From Fictibacillus fluitans (lineage in GTDB: Bacteria; Bacillota; Bacilli; Bacillales; Fictibacillaceae): a DNA stretch of 64,000 nucleotides. The DNA lies in assembly GCF_030418125.1 (NCBI RefSeq), contig NZ_JAUHTR010000002.1:1-64000 (forward strand), in the 5' to 3' direction. Under the pieces are notes generated by a model. That model worked only from the letters and a program-made list of their open reading frames with translations. It made no database searches and had not been told where the DNA came from. Position numbers and translations under genes: made by a program. Shown here in pieces: positions 1 through 8,312 of this stretch. Every line of letters starts with the position of its first letter. Within the stretch, counting starts at the first letter, position 1.

Positions 1-14
1 GTGCTGTTTTTTTT

Positions 15-64
15 TATGAAAATGACGTGATATGCAACTAAACTCTGTCGAACCGCAACTAAAC
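15..64 (+). repeat. 21-bp-period array, family A, copy 1 (short)
   Basis: Leader TATGAAAATGACGTGATAT followed by two GCAACTA cores (34 and 55) exactly 21 bp apart, with GTCGAACC before the second core. Same leader and core recur near 18.1, 24.2 and 40.65 kb. It lies upstream of the promoter of the galactoside operon. Function unknown. Confidence 0.85.
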
Positions 65-117
65 CGGGCTCCAATTACTAGTAAATATAATTGGTAAAAT
101 ATTTAGTAAAATGTTTA

Positions 118-146
118 TTGACACTTTTACTCTGTAACGTTACTAT
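118..146 (+). promoter_or_regulatory. Sigma-A promoter of the galactoside operon
   Basis: Perfect -35 TTGACA (118-123), 17-bp spacer, -10 TACTAT (141-146). A LacI/CcpA-type operator begins four bases downstream, so the promoter is probably repressed by the LacI protein at 7096 and/or by CcpA. Confidence 0.8.
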
Positions 147-149
147 ACT

Positions 150-163
150 TGTAAGCGTTTACT
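150..163 (+). promoter_or_regulatory. cre-like / LacI-family operator
   Basis: TGTAAGCGTTTACT fits the cre consensus TGWAANCGNTNWCA at every position but the last and has the central CG typical of LacI-family operators. It overlaps the expected transcription start. Sequence alone cannot tell CcpA from the local LacI regulator. Confidence 0.65.
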
Positions 164-186
164 AAAAAGGTTTGAGGAGGATATAC

Positions 187-1467
187 ATGAAAAAGAGAAT
201 GAGTCTTATCTGTTTTGTCATTGTAATGGCTCTAGTTCTTTCAGCGTGCAGTTCCAATAGTTCAGGCGGTGGTTCGAACGGGTCTTCGAAAAAAGAAGTA
301 ACCGCATGGGCATGGAACATCAATGTACCGGTGCTGAAGAAGGCTGCAGAGCTTTATGAAAAAGAACATCCCGGATTTAAGCTGAAAGTCACCGAGCTTG
401 GAAGGGAAGATGTGTACTCCAAGCTTACAACAGGGCTGCAGGCTGGCGGAAAAGGACTTCCTGACATTGTCCTTGTGGAAGACGACCATTTTCAAGGCTA
501 CATGAATGCATTCCCAAAAGCTTTTGTAAACCTCTCGGATAAAGGCTTTGACAAAAGTAAGGACAAGTTCCCTACATATAAAGCCGACCTTCTTTCCAAA
601 GACGGAAAAATGTATGCCTTTCCGTTTGACAGCGGTCCGACCGGCGTATTTTACCGAAAAGATTTCTTTGATAAGGCAGGCGTGAAGGCAGAAGACATTA
701 AAACGTGGGATGACTTCATCGCAGCCGGCAAAAAGATTAAAGCCAAAGCAGGCGTTGACCTTCTAGGCCTCGACAAGAATGGCGATGACGGATTGTACCG
801 CATGATGATGAACCAGCAAGGCGCGTTTTATTTTGATGAAAAAGGAAAATTGGATCTCACATCCAAAGAATCACAGGCTTCCATGGAAACGATCAAGAAA
901 ATGAAGGATGCCAACCTCCTGAAAAATACAGTCGGCTGGGATGCCTGGATTTCGGCGATGGCGAACGGAAAGGTAGCGACAGCACCATCCGGCGCATGGC
1001 TGACCGGGTCCATCGAGCAGCAGGCCAAGGATACAAAAGGCAAGTGGGGCGTAATGCCGTTGCCTGCAATGAAAGAAGGCGACAACCGTGCGGCCAACCT
1101 TGGAGGAAGCAACTATGTCATCACTTCTGCAAGCGGAAACCAGGACAAAGCCTACAAGTTTATGGAGTTCTTCTCCACATCAGATGATGTTCAGCTTGAA
1201 GCGATGAAAGGCGGATTATTCCCGTCCCTTTCCACGGTCTATGACAACGAAATGTTTACCAAACCTGATGAGTTCTTCAGCAACCAGACCATCTGGAAAA
1301 CCTTCGCTGATGAAATGAAGGACATTCCGGCTGCCAACTATACCGGCGATTATGCGCTCACACAGGATGAAGTGGAGAAAGCGCAGTCTGAAACCCTGGG
1401 CGGCAAGGATGCGGCAAAAGCACTGAAGGAAGCGCAAGACCGGGTAGCCAACCGAATAGGCCAATAG
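187..1467 (+). CDS. Sugar ABC transporter substrate-binding lipoprotein
   Basis: Extracellular solute-binding protein of the carbohydrate (MalE/UgpB-like, family 1) type, about 426 residues. The N-terminus is basic, then hydrophobic, ending in the lipobox LSAC, so the mature protein is tethered to the membrane through Cys and followed by a Ser/Gly linker. The ATG at 187 is preferred: the GAGGAGG ribosome site (174-180) lies just upstream, whereas an upstream in-frame TTG at 172 overlaps that site. First gene of an operon with two permeases and two beta-galactosidases, so the ligand is probably a beta-galactoside oligosaccharide (inference from context). Promoter and operator lie directly upstream. 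Confidence 0.92.
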   Translation: MKKRMSLICFVIVMALVLSACSSNSSGGGSNGSSKKEVTAWAWNINVPVLKKAAELYEKEHPGFKLKVTELGREDVYSKLTTGLQAGGKGLPDIVLVEDDHFQGYMNAFPKAFVNLSDKGFDKSKDKFPTYKADLLSKDGKMYAFPFDSGPTGVFYRKDFFDKAGVKAEDIKTWDDFIAAGKKIKAKAGVDLLGLDKNGDDGLYRMMMNQQGAFYFDEKGKLDLTSKESQASMETIKKMKDANLLKNTVGWDAWISAMANGKVATAPSGAWLTGSIEQQAKDTKGKWGVMPLPAMKEGDNRAANLGGSNYVITSASGNQDKAYKFMEFFSTSDDVQLEAMKGGLFPSLSTVYDNEMFTKPDEFFSNQTIWKTFADEMKDIPAANYTGDYALTQDEVEKAQSETLGGKDAAKALKEAQDRVANRIGQ

Positions 1468-1476
1468 AAAAAAACG

Positions 1477-1509
1477 AAAGGGTTGAATGCACGCATATTC
1501 AACCCTTTT
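1477..1509 (+). terminator. Intra-operon hairpin after the binding-protein gene
   Basis: Perfect 12-bp stem (AAAGGGTTGAAT / ATTCAACCCTTT) with an 8-nt loop, between the binding-protein stop and the first permease. Only a short T run follows. Such hairpins commonly act as partial terminators or 3' stabilisers that keep binding-protein expression above permease expression; that role is inferred here. Confidence 0.75.
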
Positions 1510-1529
1510 GAATTACAAGGGGAGGTATT

Positions 1530-2381
1530 ATGAGAAGCCAAAGAATCTTTTCTTACACGTTTTTAGCACCAGCGCTCCTGTTGTTCGCCGCATTTACGAT
1601 TTATCCCGTGATCTCTTCGTTGATCCTGAGCTTTCAAAAATCAAACGGAGGCGTCTCCACCTTTATCGGGTTTGCCAACTACACCCGTTTGTTTCATGAC
1701 GATATCTTCTGGAAAGCCCTGACCAATACGTTCATTATATTTATCATTCAAGTTCCACTCATGATCATTTTGGCGTTGATTCTCGCCAATCTGTTAAACC
1801 ATCAGCTTTTAAAATTAAAAGGATTTTTCCGCGTTTCCTTCTTCCTGCCGGCGGTCACGTCGCTTGTGGCCTACTCGATTCTGTTCAGCATCATGCTGCA
1901 GGAAGACGGCATTATCAATAATGTGCTTGGCATGATTGGAATCGGGCCTGTCGGCTGGCTGTCCACGCCGTTCTGGGCTAAAACGTCCATCATCCTGGCG
2001 ATGACGTGGCGCTGGACCGGATACAACATGGTCATTTTCCTTGCGGCTCTGCAGAACGTGCCAAATGAAATCTATGAAGCGGCATCGATCGATGGAGCGG
2101 GCAAGGTAAGACAGTTTTTCTCCATTACCATTCCAAGCTTAAAGCCGGTCATCTTGTTTGCCGGAATTCTGTCAACGATCGGAACACTGCAGTTGTTTGA
2201 TGAACCGTACAACCTCACAAAGGGCGGACCTGCCGACTCTACCATGTCCCTTGGTTTGTATATCTACCAAAACGGATTTAAGTACTTTGATTTTGGCTAT
2301 GCCTCGGCCATCGCCTATGTGGTCGTTGTGCTGGTAGCCATCTTGACCTTCATTCAATTTAAAGTAACAGGAGATGAGTGA
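1530..2381 (+). CDS. Sugar ABC transporter permease, MalF/UgpA type
   Basis: Integral membrane subunit of about 283 residues with six predicted hydrophobic segments. The cytoplasmic EAA-type loop is visible near residues 185-205 (YEAASIDGAGKVRQFFSIT), the site that docks the ATPase. ATG at 1530 follows GGGGAGG at 1519-1525. It pairs with the next gene as a heterodimeric channel and with the lipoprotein at 187. No ATPase gene occurs in the locus, so a shared MsmX-type ATPase is likely (inference). Confidence 0.93.
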   Translation: MRSQRIFSYTFLAPALLLFAAFTIYPVISSLILSFQKSNGGVSTFIGFANYTRLFHDDIFWKALTNTFIIFIIQVPLMIILALILANLLNHQLLKLKGFFRVSFFLPAVTSLVAYSILFSIMLQEDGIINNVLGMIGIGPVGWLSTPFWAKTSIILAMTWRWTGYNMVIFLAALQNVPNEIYEAASIDGAGKVRQFFSITIPSLKPVILFAGILSTIGTLQLFDEPYNLTKGGPADSTMSLGLYIYQNGFKYFDFGYASAIAYVVVVLVAILTFIQFKVTGDE

Positions 2382-2382
2382 T

Positions 2383-3261
2383 ATGAGCATGACCGAGCGT
2401 GCGGCATCAGGGCCGCAAGTAAGTGTTAAGCCGCGGCGCACCGTGAAAAAACGGGGAGGTGGAGTCGGTAAATACGTTCTTCTTGCTGTGTTTACCGTCG
2501 TCTCCATCTTTCCGTTCTACTGGATGCTGATCGGGGCGACGAACCATTCCAGCAAAATGTTTGCCGATACACCGACCCTTCTGCCGGGCAGTGAGTTTTG
2601 GACCAACTTCACGAACCTGAACAACTCGATCGGCATTACCCGTGTTCTGGCGAATTCACTGATCGTGTCGCTTCTTTATTTACTGTTTGCTTTAATCGTC
2701 TGCACGTGTGCAGCCTACGTGCTTGCCAAGTTTCAGTTTAAGGGACGCAATTTCATTTTCACGATGTTTTTGCTGTCCATGATGATTCCCAACCAGGCGA
2801 CACTGATTCCGCTGTTTAAAATGATGTCGGATCTTAATCTGTTAAACACGTACTTTGCCCTTATTGCACCGATGCTTTGCTATCCGTTTGCCATCTTTTT
2901 AATGAGGCAAAATTTCCTGGCCTTTCCTACCGAATTGCTTGAAGCGGCACGACTGGACGGAGCCGGAGAGGTTCGGATTTTCCTAACCATTGTTCTACCG
3001 TCGATGAAACCCGCTCTGGCAGCAACGGCGATCTTTTTATTCATGACGCAGTGGAACAACTTCATGTGGCCGCTCGTTGCCACAACATCCAGTGACATGT
3101 ATACGTTCCCTGTTGCCTTGTCCAGCTTGATGGGACTATCCATTATTGACTACGGACAGGTGATGACTGGTGTGACCATTGCCACAATTCCTATCATTAT
3201 TGTCTTTCTTGCACTGCAAAAACACTTTATTTCCGGCATGCTCGGAAGTGCCGTGAAATAG
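2383..3261 (+). CDS. Sugar ABC transporter permease, MalG/LacG type
   Basis: Second permease subunit, about 292 residues, six hydrophobic segments, with an EAA loop (LEAARLDGAGEVRIF) around residues 190-205. An in-frame ATG at 2374 exists but sits immediately after AGGAG (2369-2373). The ATG at 2383 has normal spacing and is preferred, which places it just after the previous stop. The N-terminus is basic (KPRRTVKKRGGG) and probably cytoplasmic. Forms the translocation channel with the 1530 product. Confidence 0.92.
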   Translation: MSMTERAASGPQVSVKPRRTVKKRGGGVGKYVLLAVFTVVSIFPFYWMLIGATNHSSKMFADTPTLLPGSEFWTNFTNLNNSIGITRVLANSLIVSLLYLLFALIVCTCAAYVLAKFQFKGRNFIFTMFLLSMMIPNQATLIPLFKMMSDLNLLNTYFALIAPMLCYPFAIFLMRQNFLAFPTELLEAARLDGAGEVRIFLTIVLPSMKPALAATAIFLFMTQWNNFMWPLVATTSSDMYTFPVALSSLMGLSIIDYGQVMTGVTIATIPIIIVFLALQKHFISGMLGSAVK

Positions 3262-3272
3262 GAGGGGTACCG

Positions 3273-5003
3273 ATGCTAGAAACAAGAAACCAATCCTTTT
3301 ACCTCAACGGAGAACCATTCAGAATTCTGTCCGGGGCGATCCATTACTTCAGGGTCGTGCCCGAGTATTGGGAAGACCGCTTGAAAAAATTAAAAGCGTG
3401 CGGGCTGAATACAGTGGAAACCTACATCCCATGGAACGTGCACGAACCGCGTAAAGGAGAGTTTGTATTTACGGGGATGGCGGATCTGGAAGGCTTTGTT
3501 ACGGCCGCCCAAAAGCTGGGATTGTATGTGATTCTTCGCCCATCTCCCTACATTTGCGCGGAATGGGAGTTTGGCGGTTTGCCTGCATGGCTCCTGCAGG
3601 ACAAAAATATGGAACTGCGCTGCTCCCACCCGGCCTTTTTAAAGCATGTGGAAGACTATTACGATGTACTGATTCCCAAGATTGTTCCGTATTTGATTGA
3701 AAAAGGCGGACCGGTCATCGGGCTGCAGGTTGAAAATGAATATGGCGGGTATGGTAATGACGCATCTTACCTGCTTTTTTTGAGAGATGCGATGCGTAAT
3801 CGCGGAATCACAGGGATGCTCTTTACGTCTGACGGACCCGATATGCTGAAAAGCGGTTCTCTGCCGGATGTTCTGCCGACCGTGAACTTTGGCTCCAGAC
3901 CTGAGGAAGGATTTGAAAAGCTAAAACAATTTCAGTCCGATGCTCCTGCCATGTGCATGGAATACTGGATCGGCTGGTTTGACCATTGGGGCGGGGAACA
4001 TCATACGAGGGGAGGGGAGGACGCAGCTGAAGTACTGGACGAAATGCTTCGGGCCGGCGGCTCCATTAACTTTTATATGTTCCACGGAGGAACCAACTTT
4101 GGATTTATGAACGGAGCGAACCAGTACGAAAGCTATTCCCCGACCATTACAAGCTATGATTATGACGCCTTGCTGACAGAGTCGGGGGATTACACTGATA
4201 AATATTGGAAATGCAAGCATATCGTGGGCCGATACACCGATATCCCTGACATGGAAATTCCGGAGATTCCAAAGGTGGCTTATGGCGATGTATTGCTTAG
4301 CGATATGGGGAGTTTGTTTGACTATCTGCCAGACACTAATTCCAAAATGAACAGTGCCTATCCATTGACCATGGAGCAGGCCGGCCAGAACTACGGGTAT
4401 ATTTTGTATAAAACGGCTGTCGAATTTCCGGGGAAATATGAGATGGATACAAGAGGCATACATGACCGGGCATTCATTTATGTGAACGGGGAACATCAGC
4501 ATACGATCTATAGAAATGATGAAAAGCAAACGGTGACTCTGTCATTCTCCCAGTCGGTGAACACGCTGGAAATACTGGTAGAGAACATGGGGCGCGTGAA
4601 TTACGGCAATAACCTGAAGGATCCAAAAGGGATTACACAGGGGATTTGGCTTAACAATCAGTACATTTATAATTGGGAAATTACCAGCTTCGAACCTGAA
4701 ATGTTCCTTGGTAATACTAAGGAGTATAAAGGAATGCCGGATGAGCGGTATCCAAGGGTTTTTAAAGGAACATTCACAGCCGATACGGTCGGCGATACGT
4801 TTGTATCGCTTTCTGAATGGACAAAGGGCAATGTGTTTGTGAACGGTTTTAATCTGGGAAGGTATTGGTCAGAAGGTCCTCAGGAAACGCTCTACCTTCC
4901 AGGGCCGCTTTTGAAGAATGGAGAAAATGAAATCGTTGTGCTTGAACTGGAAGGAAACGAAGGAGCAACCATTACCCTGCTCGACAAACCGCAGCTCGGT
5001 TAA
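3273..5003 (+). CDS. Beta-galactosidase, glycoside hydrolase family 35
   Basis: GH35 TIM-barrel enzyme of 576 residues that removes terminal beta-D-galactose. The N-terminus carries the family signature (GAIHYFRVVPEYWEDRL and TYIPWNVHEP). The acid/base is Glu156 in VENEYGGYG and the nucleophile is Glu230 in MEYWIGWFDHWG. The C-terminal third is beta-sandwich material typical of the family. There is no signal peptide, so it acts in the cytoplasm on imported oligosaccharides. GGAGGGG ribosome site; 11 bp after the permease stop, so co-transcribed. Next to a second, unrelated beta-galactosidase. Confidence 0.95.
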   Translation: MLETRNQSFYLNGEPFRILSGAIHYFRVVPEYWEDRLKKLKACGLNTVETYIPWNVHEPRKGEFVFTGMADLEGFVTAAQKLGLYVILRPSPYICAEWEFGGLPAWLLQDKNMELRCSHPAFLKHVEDYYDVLIPKIVPYLIEKGGPVIGLQVENEYGGYGNDASYLLFLRDAMRNRGITGMLFTSDGPDMLKSGSLPDVLPTVNFGSRPEEGFEKLKQFQSDAPAMCMEYWIGWFDHWGGEHHTRGGEDAAEVLDEMLRAGGSINFYMFHGGTNFGFMNGANQYESYSPTITSYDYDALLTESGDYTDKYWKCKHIVGRYTDIPDMEIPEIPKVAYGDVLLSDMGSLFDYLPDTNSKMNSAYPLTMEQAGQNYGYILYKTAVEFPGKYEMDTRGIHDRAFIYVNGEHQHTIYRNDEKQTVTLSFSQSVNTLEILVENMGRVNYGNNLKDPKGITQGIWLNNQYIYNWEITSFEPEMFLGNTKEYKGMPDERYPRVFKGTFTADTVGDTFVSLSEWTKGNVFVNGFNLGRYWSEGPQETLYLPGPLLKNGENEIVVLELEGNEGATITLLDKPQLG

Positions 5004-5031
5004 TACATAAATAAGGGAGGGATTACATCAC

Positions 5032-7032
5032 ATGTATTTAGGCGTTGATTACTACCCGGAGCATTGGGATCACAGCATGATCGACAGCGACTTATCACGG
5101 ATGAAGGAAATGGGTGCCAATATGATCCGCATTGGCGAGTTTGCCTGGCACCTTATGGAGAAATCGGATGGTGAGTTTGATTTCCATTTCTTTGATTATG
5201 TCCTAAACAAAGCCAGGCAATATGGTATGATGGTGATGTTTGGAACGCCGACGGCCACCTTTCCTGCCTGGCTTGGCAGGAAGCATCCCGACATTTTTAT
5301 CGTGGATGAAAACGGACAAAAAATGGCGTTCGGAGGAAGACGGCAGTATTGCTACAATTCGCCGGAATACCGCAAGTACTCGCTTCGCATTGCGGAAAAG
5401 CTTGTTTTTCATTATCGGGAAGAAGAAGCTATTGTTTCATGGCAGGTGGATAACGAACTCGGCCATGAAGGCAGCGACATGTGCTACTGCGGTGAATGCC
5501 ATAAAGGTTTCACGAATTACCTTGAGAACAGCTATGAAAGCATAGATGAACTAAATGAAAAATGGGGAACTATTTTTTGGGGTCAAACGTATAACTCCTT
5601 TGACGAAGTGCCGCTTCCTACGAAAACGATTACGGTCCATAATCCAAGCCTTCTGCTGGATTGGGCGCGGTTTCGTTCGAAGTCGCTCGCAGACTTTGCG
5701 CACGCCCATATCGAGCTTGTAAAGGAGCGAAAAGGCAGCCATCAAACGGTGACAACCAACCTGCCCGGCGGCTTTTTCCAAAAGTGGTTTGACCACAACG
5801 AATTTTCGCGTTCGCTGGATTTTGTTTCTTATGATAACTATCCGGTTTGGGGCGGCATGAAGGAGCCTGTTACGCCGGCTTTCCTTTCCATGTCCCTCGA
5901 CTATGTCCGGGGATTGAAAAAAGAGAACTTCTGGATTGTGGAACAGCTTATGGGAGCGCAGGGCCATGATGTGATCGGTTATCTGCCGCGCCCAAACCAG
6001 GCTAAAGCCTGGTCGTATCATGCATTCGCCCATGGCTGCACCAACATGCTGTACTTTCGATGGAGAGGCATGACGCGCGGAGCGGAGCAGAACTGCTACG
6101 GCATTTTGGACGGCAACAACCAAAAAACAAGAAAGTTTCATGAAGTGAAGTCGTTTTTTAATGATATTCAAAAGTATGAAGATATTTTAAATACACCATA
6201 CCAGGCTGAGGTTGCCGTCCTGTATGACTTCGACAACATCTGGTCGTGGAGGTCCCAGCGGGAGAATCCGCAATTCGATTTCACGTCAGAGCTGATGAGG
6301 CTGTACACCCCGTTCCATCGCCTGAACGCAGGGATTGATGTCATCCGGTATGACCTCGATTTTTCCCAGTACAAAGTGGTTGTTGTGCCGGTAATGAAGG
6401 TCATTGACGAAGAACTGGCAGCCCGTTTGGAAGACTTCGCGAAAAAAGGTGGAACGGTCATCATGTCCTATCGCGCAGGCGTGCGGGACAAAACCAACAA
6501 CCTTCGCTTTGGCGAGATGATTCCCGGGCCGTTATCCAGTCTGCTTGGCATTGAGGTCCATGAAGCCGAATCGCTGCATGAAGGACAATCAGCATCTCTT
6601 TTGTTCAGCGGAAAGGAATACAGCTGCACGCATTGGCGCGATATGGTTCACCCGACAGACGCCATGAGCCTTGCGAGCTATTCCGATTCTTTTTATAACG
6701 AATACAGCGCAGTGACGGTGAATTCGTTCGGTAAAGGAAAAGCCTACTATATTGGGGCTGGTGTGGAGGAAGATTTGTTAAACGTACTAGTCTCGGAGAT
6801 TGCTGGAGATGTTAACCTAAACGTTTTGGAAACCAATCCGGGCGTGGAAGTGGTGCGAAGAACGTCAGAAGAGCAAGAGTACGCGATTGTCATCAACCAC
6901 AACGGCACCGCAGAAGAATTTAATGGGGAATCAATTGAACCCTATGGATGCTCCTTCTATCATTATCGTGAAGAAGGAGTCTGGACGAAAATTGAAGCAA
7001 CGGAACGCTCGCAGGAAGCTGCGCATCTTTAG
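5032..7032 (+). CDS. Beta-galactosidase, glycoside hydrolase family 42
   Basis: GH42 enzyme of 666 residues, usual length for the family. Starts with the hallmark LGVDYYPEHW. The acid/base is Glu142 (WQVDNELGHE) and the nucleophile Glu304 (WIVEQLMG). A cysteine cluster (CYCGEC) near residue 150 belongs to the zinc site found in many GH42 proteins. Residues about 395-600 form the beta-galactosidase trimerisation domain. Cytoplasmic, no signal peptide. It follows the GH35 gene by 28 bp with a GGGAGGG ribosome site. GH42 enzymes often act on galactan or galacto-oligosaccharides, consistent with the importer upstream. Confidence 0.95.
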   Translation: MYLGVDYYPEHWDHSMIDSDLSRMKEMGANMIRIGEFAWHLMEKSDGEFDFHFFDYVLNKARQYGMMVMFGTPTATFPAWLGRKHPDIFIVDENGQKMAFGGRRQYCYNSPEYRKYSLRIAEKLVFHYREEEAIVSWQVDNELGHEGSDMCYCGECHKGFTNYLENSYESIDELNEKWGTIFWGQTYNSFDEVPLPTKTITVHNPSLLLDWARFRSKSLADFAHAHIELVKERKGSHQTVTTNLPGGFFQKWFDHNEFSRSLDFVSYDNYPVWGGMKEPVTPAFLSMSLDYVRGLKKENFWIVEQLMGAQGHDVIGYLPRPNQAKAWSYHAFAHGCTNMLYFRWRGMTRGAEQNCYGILDGNNQKTRKFHEVKSFFNDIQKYEDILNTPYQAEVAVLYDFDNIWSWRSQRENPQFDFTSELMRLYTPFHRLNAGIDVIRYDLDFSQYKVVVVPVMKVIDEELAARLEDFAKKGGTVIMSYRAGVRDKTNNLRFGEMIPGPLSSLLGIEVHEAESLHEGQSASLLFSGKEYSCTHWRDMVHPTDAMSLASYSDSFYNEYSAVTVNSFGKGKAYYIGAGVEEDLLNVLVSEIAGDVNLNVLETNPGVEVVRRTSEEQEYAIVINHNGTAEEFNGESIEPYGCSFYHYREEGVWTKIEATERSQEAAHL

Positions 7033-7092
7033 CTGACAGGCTGCCAGCACCCTGAAAACCGCGCGTTTCTGAATGGAGAGAAAGAGTGATAG

Positions 7093-8091
<999 letters not shown>

Positions 8092-8100
8092 GTTTGGGCT

Positions 8101-8252
8101 TCGGAATGATTGTGTCGAAATTAGTCGAAACCTACTAGGGGTAAACGGTTTGAAAATAAAAGGTGGGTTTTTGAACATGAATTCGGGTTTTTAAAAATAA
8201 ATCGCCTTTTTTGAAAATAAAATCGCATAATTTGAAAATAAAATCGCGCAGA
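8101..8252. repeat. 20-21-bp-period array, family C, copy 1
   Basis: Five TTGAAAATAAA-like cores start at 8150, 8171, 8191, 8211 and 8232 (spacings 21, 20, 20, 21). The leader contains GTCGAAA motifs and GGGGTAAACGG and is partly conserved with copy 2 near 35.25 kb. The second unit is divergent in the same way in both copies (TTGAACATGRAT). The array lies between the lacI stop and the terminator at 8271. Confidence 0.8.
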
Positions 8253-8270
8253 CAGCTTATCCCCACCTAA

Positions 8271-8305
8271 AAAACCGCGCCGGAACCCAATTCCGGTGCG
8301 GTTTT
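8271..8305. terminator. Bidirectional rho-independent terminator
   Basis: AAAACCGC-G-CCGGAA / TTCCGG-T-GCGGTTTT stem with a 5-6-nt loop, flanked by A and T tracts. It serves the convergent lacI gene (+) and permease gene (-). Confidence 0.85.
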
Positions 8306-8312
8306 CATCGTT

